NCBI RefSeq assembly: GCF_021696945.1
Contig: NZ_JACYHE010000015.1
Coordinates: 37,514-101,513, forward strand
From: Streptomyces sp. JJ36
GTDB lineage: Bacteria; Actinomycetota; Actinomycetes; Streptomycetales; Streptomycetaceae
DNA: 64,000 bases
Direction: 5' to 3'
Shown here: one piece after another, positions 1 to 8,251 of the stretch
Layout of the letters: each line of letters begins with the position of its first letter
How positions within the stretch are numbered: the stretch's first letter is position 1
Translations under genes and position numbers: made by a program
The notes under the pieces: generated by a model
Told to the model about the DNA's origin: nothing
The model's input: only the letters and a program-made list of their open reading frames with translations
Database searches by the model: none

Positions 1-518
1 AGGACCATGATCATGTTCCGGCCGTCCTGCTTCGGGTTCGACTCCACGAAGCCCAGGTCCTGCACGTCCTCGGCGAGCCGCTGCAACAGGCGGTAGCCCA
101 GCTCCGGACGGGACTGCTCCCGGCCGCGGAACATGATCGTGATCTTGACCTTGTCCCCCTGCTTGAGGAACCGGACGACGTGACCCTTCTTGGTGTCGTA
201 GTCGTGCGGGTCGATCTTCGGCCGGAGCTTCATCTCCTTGATGACCGTGTGCGCCTGGTTCCTGCGCGCCTCACGGGCCTTCATGGCCGACTCGTACTTG
301 AACTTCCCGTAGTCCATGAGCTTGCACACGGGCGGGCGGGCGTTCGCCGCCACCTCGACCAGGTCGAGGTCGTACTCCTGAGCGAGCTCCAGGGCCTTGG
401 CAAGCGGCACGATGCCGACCTGCTCGCCACTGGGACCGACGAGTCGCACCTCGGGGACGCGAATCCGGTCGTTGATGCGGGGCTCGGCGCTGATGGGGCC
501 TCCTCGGGTGCACCACAC
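1..518 (-). CDS. infC: Translation initiation factor IF-3 (3' end outside window)
   Basis: IF-3 binds the 30S subunit and polices initiator tRNA and start-codon choice. About 172 N-terminal residues are visible: the N domain ([15 protein letters not shown]), the linker and most of the C domain ([23 protein letters not shown]). The C-terminus runs off the window. Two starts are possible: GTG at 518 gives an 8-residue extension (MWCTRGGP), while an AGGAGG lies immediately before an ATC codon at 494-492 that begins [11 protein letters not shown]-3 genes are known for non-AUG starts used in autoregulation. In streptomycetes it normally leads infC-rpmI-rplT. A hairpin abuts the GTG start. Confidence 0.96.
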   Translation of the reverse strand, partial: MWCTRGGPISAEPRINDRIRVPEVRLVGPSGEQVGIVPLAKALELAQEYDLDLVEVAANARPPVCKLMDYGKFKYESAMKAREARRNQAHTVIKEMKLRPKIDPHDYDTKKGHVVRFLKQGDKVKITIMFRGREQSRPELGYRLLQRLAEDVQDLGFVESNPKQDGRNMIMV

Positions 519-538
519 GGCAGTCTGGCGGACTGCCG
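518..538 (-). promoter_or_regulatory. Stem-loop abutting the infC start
   Basis: Perfect 8-bp inverted repeat (CGGCAGTC / GACTGCCG) with a 5-nt loop, ending at the first base of the GTG start of infC. In the mRNA it would sit directly at the initiation region, so it may influence start choice or translation. No U-tract follows, so a simple terminator is unlikely. The regulatory role is inferred. Confidence 0.45.
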
Positions 539-806
539 CGCAAGATCTGGATTGAGTGTGCCGACCACCCGCGCCCGGAAGCACGAAACGCCCCGGACGG
601 GACACAGGCGGGGCTCCTCACAGACCGGGAGCACCGCCGCGGATCTCCGCGGGGCGCAGCCTGACCGTTGACCCGGCGGTCCGCTGGACCACAGGGTGGG
701 AGATCGGAGCCTCCACTTGTGGGCCGGACCTCACACGTGTCCGGCCGGTCGATGTTCGAGCATACCAGGATTCGGCAGCGGAGGCCGCACGCCTACCCTG
801 GCAGCC

Positions 807-1166
807 ATGAGCGACTCCGCCGAGAACCGGCCTGCGAACTTCGACACCATGACCCGCGACATCGCCGACGTGCCCGCCGTGGAGGTGATCACCACGGTCG
901 CCGTGCACCTGATGAGCTCGGCCGCGGTCAAGTGCGGGCTGTCCGAGGACGGCGAGGCGCACAAGGACCTGGACGAGGCACGGAAGCTGATCCACGCGCT
1001 GGCCGGGCTGGTCACCGCCGGCGCGCCCGAGATCGGCTCCTACCACGCCGCCCCCCTCCGCGACGGGCTGAAGTCGCTGCAGCTCGCCTTCCGGGAGGCC
1101 TCCACGGTGCCGGACGAGCCGGGTCAGGGCCCGGGCGAGAAGTTCACCGGGCCGGTCACCGGCTGA
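807..1166 (+). CDS. DUF1844 domain protein
   Basis: 119-residue cytosolic protein diverging from infC. It has the DUF1844 core: DVPAVEVITTVAVHLMSSAA, then a charged helix with DLDEARKLIHALAGLV. DUF1844 proteins are usually encoded beside infC in actinobacteria; their biochemical role is unknown. The ATG at 807 gives the family-typical N-terminus MSDSAENRP; the reading frame is open further upstream but that part is not protein-like. The last 15 residues are a proline/glycine-rich tail. Confidence 0.85.
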   Translation: MSDSAENRPANFDTMTRDIADVPAVEVITTVAVHLMSSAAVKCGLSEDGEAHKDLDEARKLIHALAGLVTAGAPEIGSYHAAPLRDGLKSLQLAFREASTVPDEPGQGPGEKFTGPVTG

Positions 1167-1186
1167 CGCGGGAAGCCGCGGGTCGC

Positions 1187-1268
1187 CGGAGGCGGCCCGC
1201 AGTGGCAGCCCGGCGGAGGCGGCCCGCAGTGGCAACCCGCAGGAGCAGCCCGCCGGAAGCGGCCCGCT
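1187..1268. repeat. Short imperfect direct repeats
   Basis: CGGAGGCGGCCCGCAGTGGC occurs at 1187 and again at 1214, a 27-bp period. A degenerate third copy (CGGAAGCGGCCCGC) starts near 1254. They fill the gap between the DUF1844 gene and the convergent aquaporin gene and touch the aquaporin stop. No function is evident; slippage in GC-rich DNA is likely. Confidence 0.6.
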
Positions 1269-2011
1269 CACTCGTCGCCGGGCAGCCGCCCGGGCCGGTG
1301 CCCGACCTCGTCCGCCGGGTGGGTGAAGCGGTGCACCACGGCGGCGAGCGCGCCGCCGATCAGCGGCGCGACCAGGAAGAGCCAGAGCTGGGTGAGCGCG
1401 GCCCCGCCCGCGAAGAGCGCGGGGCCGAGACTCCGCGCCGGGTTGACCGAGGTTCCCGTCAGCGGGATGCCCACCAGGTGCACCGCCGCGTAGGCCATGC
1501 CGTACGGCAGCCCGTCGAAGCCCAGCACCGCCACCCGGTGGGTCACCGAGAGCAGCACGTAGACCAGCAGGAAGGTGAGCACGATCTCGGCCAGCAGCGC
1601 CCCGAAGGTGTTGATCCCGACGGCCGAGCGGTCGCCGAAGCCGTTGGTGCCGAACTTCTCGTCGGTCTCCAGGCCGGGGATCTGGATCACCACGAGGAAG
1701 AGCAGCAGGGCCCCCAGGATGCCGCCCACCACCTGCGCCACCCAGTAGCGCACCGCGGTGGGCAGGTCGATCCGGCGGGCCAGGAACATGCCGAGGGTGA
1801 CCGCCGGGTTCACATGGCAGCCGGAGAGGGCGCCGAGCGTGTAGGAGAGCGCCAGCAGCGTGAGCCCGAAGGCGAGCGCGATGCCGAGGCTGCCGACGTA
1901 CTCCCCGGCGACCACCGCGGCCCCGACGCCGAAGAAGACCAGCAGCAGCGTGCCGAGGCACTCGGCCACCAGCGGCCGTGGCTCCGTCACCGTCAACGTC
2001 TCCGCCCGCAT
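1268..2011 (-). CDS. Aquaporin (MIP family), AqpZ-like water channel
   Basis: 247-residue six-helix MIP channel. The two NPA half-helices are at 68-70 (HVNPAV) and 190-192 (SVNPARS). Aligning by eye to E. coli AqpZ, the aromatic/arginine filter is Phe48, His178, Thr187 and Arg193, the set of a strict water channel. This contrasts with the glycerol facilitator at 49475, whose filter is Trp-Gly-Tyr-Arg. The start is MRAETLTV; transcription would run away from the gene downstream of it (SseB-like), which lies upstream on the same strand. Confidence 0.93.
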   Translation of the reverse strand: MRAETLTVTEPRPLVAECLGTLLLVFFGVGAAVVAGEYVGSLGIALAFGLTLLALSYTLGALSGCHVNPAVTLGMFLARRIDLPTAVRYWVAQVVGGILGALLLFLVVIQIPGLETDEKFGTNGFGDRSAVGINTFGALLAEIVLTFLLVYVLLSVTHRVAVLGFDGLPYGMAYAAVHLVGIPLTGTSVNPARSLGPALFAGGAALTQLWLFLVAPLIGGALAAVVHRFTHPADEVGHRPGRLPGDE

Positions 2012-2167
2012 GGCGCCGCCTCTCGTCGGGTCGATCGCGGCTCCCCGGCCACCGGTGCGCCCGGGAGGTCTCCGACGAGTCTCGGGGCGTGCCGGATGCC
2101 CCGCATGCGCAGTGCGCCAAGCGGGTGGCGGGCGTGCGGCTGCGCCGCTGAGACGCGGCCGCCCGCC

Positions 2168-2944
2168 TCAGCGGCGCAGCAGCGCGGTCTCCGGCAGGGC
2201 GCTGCCGGGCGGCAGCACGGCCAGGTCCAGACCGTGCACCAGCCGGGCGCGCAGCACCTCGTCGGCGGCCAGCGCCGCGGCCACCCGGCGGGCTGCGGCC
2301 GACGGCTCCGCCTCCGGCGTCAGGGCGAGCGCCAGCGTGCCGTCGGAGTCCGCGCCGCCGGGCACCAGGTGGGCGCCGGCCACCTCCGGGTCGGCGGCCA
2401 GCACCGTGCGCAGGGCCTCCGCGACCTCCCCGGTCACGCCGGCGGGGCCGGAGGGACCGGGCCCCGGTCCCGCTGCGGCCCGGTCCGGGGCGGCGGCGCG
2501 GGCGGCCAGCGCGCGCAGCGCCGGGCCGGCGAGCTCGTAGGTCACCGGGCCGGCCAGGTCGATCAGCAGCGTGTCGGCGCCCTCCTGCGCGGCGGCCCGC
2601 AGCGCCTGGGCCAGCGGCACGGCGACGGGCCGGGCGTCGGCCTGCCAGCGGGCGAGCGCTTCGGTGGAGGTGAAGGCGGGCAGCGCCCGCCGGCCGCCGG
2701 GGGCGGTCAGCGTGGGCACCGCCATGTCGCTGCTCTTCTCCCGGCGCAGCCCGTCCGGGCCGGTCTCCGCCTCCCCCAGCACGGCCACCACCGGCACCAG
2801 CAGCCGGGCTCCGCGGAGCGCGTCCAGCACGCGCGGTTCGGCGGCCGGGTCGGCCTGCCAGGCGGCCAGTGCGCGGGCGAGCTCCGGGTCGGCGGAGCCG
2901 TCGTCGGCGGAGAAGCCGGGATCGGGGATGTTCTTGAGCGCCAC
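2168..2944 (-). CDS. SseB-like protein
   Basis: 258-residue soluble protein with GTG start (ALKNIPDPGF). It has the SseB N-terminal pattern: LARALAAWQADPAAEPRVLDALRGARLLVPVVA, then AVPTLTAPGGRRALPAFTSTEAL, the conserved G-AFTS strand of the family. The C-terminal half (LAADPEVAGAHLV onward) resembles the SseB C-terminal extension. Biochemical function is unknown. It lies about 45 bp downstream of the mycosin gene's upstream side and reads the same way, so co-transcription is possible. Confidence 0.82.
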   Translation of the reverse strand: MALKNIPDPGFSADDGSADPELARALAAWQADPAAEPRVLDALRGARLLVPVVAVLGEAETGPDGLRREKSSDMAVPTLTAPGGRRALPAFTSTEALARWQADARPVAVPLAQALRAAAQEGADTLLIDLAGPVTYELAGPALRALAARAAAPDRAAAGPGPGPSGPAGVTGEVAEALRTVLAADPEVAGAHLVPGGADSDGTLALALTPEAEPSAAARRVAAALAADEVLRARLVHGLDLAVLPPGSALPETALLRR

Positions 2945-2989
2945 GGGACGAGCGTATACGCGCCGCCGGGCCTGCCGGGACGGCGGCCC

Positions 2990-4303
2990 CTACCGGCGGA
3001 AGGGCCGGACGCCGCGCTGGAGGGCGATCGCTGCGGCGATGAGCAGCACCCCGCAGACCGCGGCGGCGGGCGCCAGCCATCCCGTCCCGCCGCCGTCCGC
3101 CTCCGGCTCGGGACCGCTGCCGAAGTAGCGCTTCCGGTACGGCTCGGGGCTGGGCTCCAGGGCGCCCGGCTCCAGGGTGCGGGCCAGTTCCAGGGCCGCG
3201 GCGGCGTCCACGATCCCGGTGCCCAGCGCGTCGCTGCGTCCGCCGGGCGGGGTGTTCCGTGCGGTGTCCGCGAGCAGGCGCTTGATCTGGGCCGGGGTGA
3301 GCTCCGGATGGGCGGACCGCACCAGCGCGACCACGCCGGAGACGAAGGCGGCGGCGGCGCTGGTGCCCCAGCCCTCGTAGTAGGCCCGGTCCGGCTCGGT
3401 GATGATCACGTCGTCGCCGGGTGCGCTCACCGTGGCGTACCAGCGGCGGGTGGAGAAGGAGGCACGGGCGCCGTCCCGGTCCACGGCGGTCACCGCGATC
3501 ACGCCCGGATAGGCGGCCGGATAGGAGGCGTGGTCGCCCTCCTCTCCGCCGTTGCCGGCGGAGGCGACCACCACCGAGCCCTTGCGGAGCGCGTAGCGCA
3601 CGGCGGCGTCCTGGGCGGGCCGCGGGTGCGCCGAGGAGCTGTCGTCGCCCAGCGAGAGGTTGATGACGTCGGCGCCCTGGTCGGCCGCCCACCGGATGCC
3701 CTCGGCCAGTGCGCCGCCCCGGGTACGGCGGGCCTTGTCCCGCTGCCCGTCGCGGTCCTCCAGCAGCACCCGTACGGGCAGCACCCGGGCCTCCGGGGCG
3801 ACCCCGACCACGCCCAGTCTGCCGTCCGGGCCGTGCCCGTGGCCGGCGATGATGCCGGCCATGGCGGTGCCGTGCTGGGCCCAGTGGGGGTCGCCGGGCC
3901 CGGCGCCGAAACCGATCAGGTCCTTGCCCTCCGTCACCGAGCGCCGGATGTCGGGATGGGTCCCGTCCACGCCGGTGTCCAGCACGGCGACGGTGACACC
4001 ACGGCCGCGGGTGGTCTTCCACGCCTCCGGGGCGTTGACCGCCTCCAGGCCCCACTGGCGCTCCCGGATTCCCTCCCCCGCCGCGTGCGCGGGGCCCGCC
4101 GTGACGGGCAGCGCGGAGAGCACCGCGGCCAGCAGCAGGGCGGCGGCGCGGAACGGAGGTGCCGCGGGGCGGCGGGGCCGGAGGAGCCGTCCGGCGAGCG
4201 GGAGCCGGGCACGGCGCGGGCCGGGGCGACCGGGGCGCCGGCGTGCCGGGCTTCGTCCCGGGCCGGGCGCACGGCCACCTGCCGCGTGGAAGGGGCGGGT
4301 CAC
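2990..4303 (-). CDS. Mycosin-like membrane-anchored S8 serine protease
   Basis: 437-residue subtilase of the mycosin (type VII secretion-associated) kind. It has an Arg-rich N-terminus, then a signal segment ending near AGPAHAA. The catalytic Asp is in AVLDTGVDG, His in QHGTAMAG and Ser in GTSAAAAFVSG; the oxyanion Asn is in SAGNGG. A C-terminal transmembrane helix (WLAPAAAVCGVLLIAAAIAL) is followed by RPFRR, which should hold the protease domain outside the cell. GTG 4303 overlaps the stop of the upstream gene in a GTGA, implying coupled translation. No ESX ATPase or WXG100 gene is visible in the window, so its substrate is unknown. Confidence 0.88.
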   Translation of the reverse strand: MTRPFHAAGGRAPGPGRSPARRRPGRPGPRRARLPLAGRLLRPRRPAAPPFRAAALLLAAVLSALPVTAGPAHAAGEGIRERQWGLEAVNAPEAWKTTRGRGVTVAVLDTGVDGTHPDIRRSVTEGKDLIGFGAGPGDPHWAQHGTAMAGIIAGHGHGPDGRLGVVGVAPEARVLPVRVLLEDRDGQRDKARRTRGGALAEGIRWAADQGADVINLSLGDDSSSAHPRPAQDAAVRYALRKGSVVVASAGNGGEEGDHASYPAAYPGVIAVTAVDRDGARASFSTRRWYATVSAPGDDVIITEPDRAYYEGWGTSAAAAFVSGVVALVRSAHPELTPAQIKRLLADTARNTPPGGRSDALGTGIVDAAAALELARTLEPGALEPSPEPYRKRYFGSGPEPEADGGGTGWLAPAAAVCGVLLIAAAIALQRGVRPFRR

Positions 4304-5736
4304 GGTGTCTCCTCCGGCTCCGCGCCGGGCAGCCGGTCGCGCAGCCGCTGCCCGATCCGGCCGGCCAGGCCCTGCGCGGCGTGCCCGAGGCCGGCCTGGG
4401 CCGGGGCGGTGGTCTTGCCCTCCTCGGTCGCCTCGGCCGCGGGCTGGGGCGCCGGGACCGCCCGGCCGTCGGCGAAGCCGCTGACGGCGTACACCACGAC
4501 CGGGGCCGTGCGGAAGACCTCCAGGGTCCAGCTCGCCCGCTGGGCGTCGCCGAAGCCGGCGGCCACGGTGCCGCGGGCGGCGTACGGGCGGGGCATGAGG
4601 TCGGTGCGGGAGGTCAGGTCCTCCTCGGCGAAGCGGGTGCGGAGCGCCCGCATGCCCGCGGCGTCGGCCTCGGTGAAGAGGATGCCGACGGTGGTGACGC
4701 TGGAGCTGGTCTCGTCCGCGTAGGTGGCGCGTATCAGCCGGCTGCAGCCGACCGGGGAGAGCGCCTTGGCGAGCAGCGGGTCGAAGGCGTCCCGGCAGCG
4801 CTCGTCCGGCGGGGCCACGGCGATCCGCGTCCAGCGGCGGTCGGCACCGCCCGGGCCGGCGTCGTCGCCGCGCACGGCACGCGGGAAGAGCGTGTCGACG
4901 GGGACCGTGTGCCACAGCCCGCGGGCGTCGTCGAAGACGGCCTCGGCGCTTCCGGTGCCGGCCTCGGCGTCACCGGTGAGCCAGGTGCCGGCCGCGGTGC
5001 CGCCGAGCAGGCCCACGCCCAGCACCAGGCAGGTCACCGCGGCCACGCCGCGCAGCGGCGGGCGGGCGGGGGGCTCCTCGCGGATCGGGCGCAGCCGGAA
5101 GGTCGGCGGCCCGCCCGGGTCGTCGTCGTACGGGTGTGCGGGGCGGCGCCCGGCGGTGAGCGGCGCTCCCGTGGGGGGCGGCGGCTGCGGCACCCCGCCG
5201 GGCACCGGCGGGCGGCCGGACGGCGGCGCGGCCCAGGAGTCGCGGGCCGTGCCGGTGGGGCCGTCCCGGCGTCCCGGCCCCGGCGAGCCGTCGTGGCCGG
5301 TACGCCCCGGTACGGCGGACGGGCCGCCGCCGGCGGAATCGCCCGCGCGGGCGGCGCCCCGCTCTCCGGCCGGGGCGGCGGGTCCCGGCGCACCGGCGGA
5401 ACCGGTCTGCCCCGGAGATCCGGCCGGGCGGGGCCCGGGCCGGCCGGTGACGTCGCCGCGGGCGGCGGACCGGGCGCCGCCTGCGCGGGAGGTGTCCCCG
5501 GCGGCCGCCGGGCGGGAGACGGGTGGGCGCTCCCCGGGGGTCGTGCCCCGGCGGGGGCGCTCACCGGCCGGGCGGGCGGGCTCGCCGCGGCCCGCGGACG
5601 CCGGCGGGCCCGCGGGTCGCGGCGGAGTGCCGGGGACGGGCGGGGCGGCGGGACGTGGGGGCGCGCTGGGGCGTGGCGGCACGGCAGGACGCGGCGGGGC
5701 CTCCGGGGTCCCGGTGCGCTCGGCGTCCGTGCTCAT
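4300..5736 (-). CDS. Proline-rich single-pass membrane protein
   Basis: 478 residues with no family I can name. Residues 1 to about 225 are low-complexity Pro/Gly/Ala/Arg sequence opening with repeated PPRP units, presumably a disordered cytoplasmic arm. One transmembrane helix follows (VAAVTCLVLGVGLLGGTAAGTWL). An outer domain of about 200 residues contains two cysteines (ERCRD, VGCSR) that could form a disulfide. ATG 5736 has GGAGGGG upstream; an in-frame ATG 21 bp earlier is less likely. The stop overlaps the mycosin start by 4 bp, so the pair is probably functionally linked. Confidence 0.75.
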   Translation of the reverse strand: MSTDAERTGTPEAPPRPAVPPRPSAPPRPAAPPVPGTPPRPAGPPASAGRGEPARPAGERPRRGTTPGERPPVSRPAAAGDTSRAGGARSAARGDVTGRPGPRPAGSPGQTGSAGAPGPAAPAGERGAARAGDSAGGGPSAVPGRTGHDGSPGPGRRDGPTGTARDSWAAPPSGRPPVPGGVPQPPPPTGAPLTAGRRPAHPYDDDPGGPPTFRLRPIREEPPARPPLRGVAAVTCLVLGVGLLGGTAAGTWLTGDAEAGTGSAEAVFDDARGLWHTVPVDTLFPRAVRGDDAGPGGADRRWTRIAVAPPDERCRDAFDPLLAKALSPVGCSRLIRATYADETSSSVTTVGILFTEADAAGMRALRTRFAEEDLTSRTDLMPRPYAARGTVAAGFGDAQRASWTLEVFRTAPVVVYAVSGFADGRAVPAPQPAAEATEEGKTTAPAQAGLGHAAQGLAGRIGQRLRDRLPGAEPEETP

Positions 5737-5916
5737 CCGCACCCCTCCGCGCTCCACCGCCCGGCGCGCGCGCCGTGCGCAGGCCGGTTCCGTTCCGACA
5801 ACACGCCCTCGCCGCCCGCGGCATGGCGCGCGGTCACTCTACGGTGCCCACCAGTGCCTCCGGCAACCCGCTCCCCGGGGCTGCGCGGGACGGCGCCGTT
5901 CTGGCAAGCTGCCCGG

Positions 5917-7143
5917 GTGTCCGTCACCTCTGCCGACACCCTCGCCGACCCGGTCGCCGACCGGGCGCGGTATGACCGTGCGACCGCCCGTCTCGACGCA
6001 CCGCTGGCCCTCGTCGATGTGGCGGCCTTCGACGCCAACGCGGAGGACCTGGTACGCCGGGCCGGCGGCAAGCCGGTCCGGGTCGCCACCAAGTCCGTAC
6101 GCTGCCGTGCCCTGCTGGAGCGCGTGCTGGCCCGGGACGGCTTCCGGGGGGTGATGGCCTTCACCCTGGCCGAGGCGTTGTGGCTGGCGCGTTCCGGGGT
6201 GCCGGACGTCCTGGTGGCCTACCCCTCGGCCGACCGGGAGGCCTTCGCGGAGCTGGCCTCCGACCCGGAGCTCGCGGAGGCGGTCACCGTGATGGCCGAC
6301 GACCCGGCTCAGCTCTCGCTCATCGACGCCGCGCGCGCGGGCGGGCGGGCGGAGATCCGGGTCTGCCTGGAACTCGACACCTCGCTGCGGCTGCTGGGCG
6401 GAAGAGTGCGGGTGGGGGCCCGCAGGTCACCGCTGCACGCCCCCGCGGCGCTCGCCGAGGCTGCCCGGTCGGTGGTGCGCCGGCCGGGCTTTCGGCTGGT
6501 CGGGCTGATGGCGTACGAGGGGCATGTGGCCGGTGTCGGCGACGCGGTGCCCGGCCGGCCGCTGCGCTCCCGCGCGGTGCGGCTGATGCAGACGGCGGCC
6601 CGCCGGGAGCTGGCCGCACGCCGGGCGGCCGCGGTGCGTGCGGTCCGGGCCGTGGCGCCGGACCTGGAGTTCGTCAACGGCGGTGGCACGGGCAGCGTGC
6701 AGCACACCGTGGCGGAGGACGCGGTCACCGAGGTGGCCGCGGGCTCCGGCCTGTTCGTGCCCCGGCTCTTCGACCACTACCGGTCGTTCTCCGGCCGGCC
6801 CGCCGCCCTGTTCGCGCTGCCGGTGGTGCGCCGCCCGGGAATCGGCGTGGTGACGGTGCTGGGCGGCGGGTATCCGGCCTCGGGCGCGGCGGGCGCCGAC
6901 CGGCTGCCGCAGCCGTATCTGCCGCCGGGCCTGCGGTACGACCCGGTGGAGGGGGCCGGCGAGGTGCAGACCCCGCTGCTGGGCACCCCGGCCGACGACC
7001 TGCGGATCGGGGACAGGGTGTGGTTCCGGCACGCGAAGTCCGGGGAGCTGTGCGAGCGTTTCGCCGCGCTGCACCTGGTGGAGGGCGACCGGGTGACGGC
7101 GACCGTGCCCACGTACCGGGGCGAGGGCCGCACCTTCCTCTGA
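5917..7143 (+). CDS. PLP-dependent amino acid deaminase/aldolase
   Basis: 408-residue fold-type III PLP enzyme related to alanine racemase and D-threonine aldolase / D-serine dehydratase. The alanine-racemase-like barrel starts with PLALVDVAAFDANAEDLVRRA. The PLP lysine is expected in RVATKSVRC. FVNGGGTGS is a phosphate-binding loop, and the C-terminal domain has DRVWFRHAKSGELCERF, where His and Cys could bind metal as in D-threonine aldolases. GTG 5917 was chosen because similarity begins right after it; the open frame upstream is the antisense of the proline-rich gene. Substrate is not predictable. Confidence 0.85.
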   Translation: MSVTSADTLADPVADRARYDRATARLDAPLALVDVAAFDANAEDLVRRAGGKPVRVATKSVRCRALLERVLARDGFRGVMAFTLAEALWLARSGVPDVLVAYPSADREAFAELASDPELAEAVTVMADDPAQLSLIDAARAGGRAEIRVCLELDTSLRLLGGRVRVGARRSPLHAPAALAEAARSVVRRPGFRLVGLMAYEGHVAGVGDAVPGRPLRSRAVRLMQTAARRELAARRAAAVRAVRAVAPDLEFVNGGGTGSVQHTVAEDAVTEVAAGSGLFVPRLFDHYRSFSGRPAALFALPVVRRPGIGVVTVLGGGYPASGAAGADRLPQPYLPPGLRYDPVEGAGEVQTPLLGTPADDLRIGDRVWFRHAKSGELCERFAALHLVEGDRVTATVPTYRGEGRTFL

Positions 7144-7189
7144 GCGGTGCGGCGGCCGGCCGCCGGCGTCCCGCCGGCCGGCCCGTCCG

Positions 7190-8134
7190 TCAGACCTGTT
7201 CGCTGTTGTCGTCCTCGGCGATCCGGCCCTCCCTGATCCCCTTGACGAGCCGGTCCATGTGGCCCAGCGGCGGGGCGTCCGCGTGGATGTCGAAGCCGCT
7301 GCGCAGCAGCAGCATCCGGCCGGAGCCGTCGGGGTGCTCGAACGCCACGGACTCGACGTAGGCGTCCGGGTCCACCCTGTTGTCGATCCTCCAGCGGACC
7401 CGGTAGCCGTCCTGCCCGGCGACCCGCACCTCCCCCGCCTCGATCTCCTCGTGCGCGGTGATGCCGCCGTAGTAGTCGGCGGCGTAGGAGGACTCGGCGT
7501 TGACCCGGATGTCGCCCCGGGCGACGTCCTCGGGAGTGCCGGAGGACGCGGCGTTGAGCACGATGGCCCCGGCGCGCACACAGCGCTCGGGCTTGTCGCC
7601 CGGACAGGTGTACGACTTCCCGTTGACGGAGGCGCCGTGGAAACCCGGTGAGCGGGTCCAGCCGTCCAGCAGCGGCAGGACGACCCCGGAGGCCGGTGTC
7701 ATGCGGTCGCCGTCCGGGGTGGTGCTGGGGCCGCTCTCGGGGCCCTCCCGGGACCCGTCGTCGGGCGGACCGGTGCTCTCCGGAGCGCCGGTCGGCGGGC
7801 TGCTCTGCCGGGCCTCGGTGCCGTCGTCGTCCCCGCCGCCCGAGCCGGCGATCACCACTCCGCCGACGACGAGCGCGAGGGCGACGGCTGCGGCGCCGGC
7901 GAGGGCGGCGACGGCCGGGCCGCGGGAGCGCTTCTGCGGGGACGGCGGGTAACCGGGGGGCGCCACGGGGAAGGAGCCGGGCGGCTGCGGCGGCACCGAC
8001 CCCGGCGGCGGGGGCGGCGGGGCCTCCGCGGGCCGGGTGTGCTCGGTCCACCGCTCACCGTCCCACCAGCGCTCGAGGGCGGGTCCGGTACCTGTGTACC
8101 CGGGGTCGGCGAACCAGCCGGGAGGGGTCCTCAT
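7190..8134 (-). CDS. DUF2510 domain membrane protein
   Basis: 314 residues. The N-terminal DUF2510 motif is PPGWFADPGYTG...LERWWDGERWTEHTRP, followed by a proline linker. One transmembrane helix (VAALAGAAAVALALVVGGVVIAG) leads to an acidic Ser/Thr/Pro stretch and a globular outer domain of about 180 residues with two cysteines (YTCPGDKPERC). ATG 8134 opens MRTPPGWF; a GTG two codons upstream is possible. DUF2510 is common in actinobacterial membrane proteins; no role can be assigned. It is convergent with the aldolase gene. Confidence 0.82.
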   Translation of the reverse strand: MRTPPGWFADPGYTGTGPALERWWDGERWTEHTRPAEAPPPPPPGSVPPQPPGSFPVAPPGYPPSPQKRSRGPAVAALAGAAAVALALVVGGVVIAGSGGGDDDGTEARQSSPPTGAPESTGPPDDGSREGPESGPSTTPDGDRMTPASGVVLPLLDGWTRSPGFHGASVNGKSYTCPGDKPERCVRAGAIVLNAASSGTPEDVARGDIRVNAESSYAADYYGGITAHEEIEAGEVRVAGQDGYRVRWRIDNRVDPDAYVESVAFEHPDGSGRMLLLRSGFDIHADAPPLGHMDRLVKGIREGRIAEDDNSEQV

Positions 8135-8251
8135 GGTCACGCGGAGAACCCTAGGGCAACAGGTGTACGAGCCGCAGCGGGGTGGGCGGAGCGGCACGCC
8201 GCCCGGGGCGCACGCCCGTTGAACGCGCGCCGCCCGCGGCCCCGCCACGCC

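Noticed and set aside
618..4723. Very long open frames of more than 1100 codons on both strands across 618-4723
   Set aside because: They run through the aquaporin, SseB-like and mycosin genes in other frames, are Arg/Gly/Pro-rich without any domain, and reflect the scarcity of stop codons in high-GC DNA.
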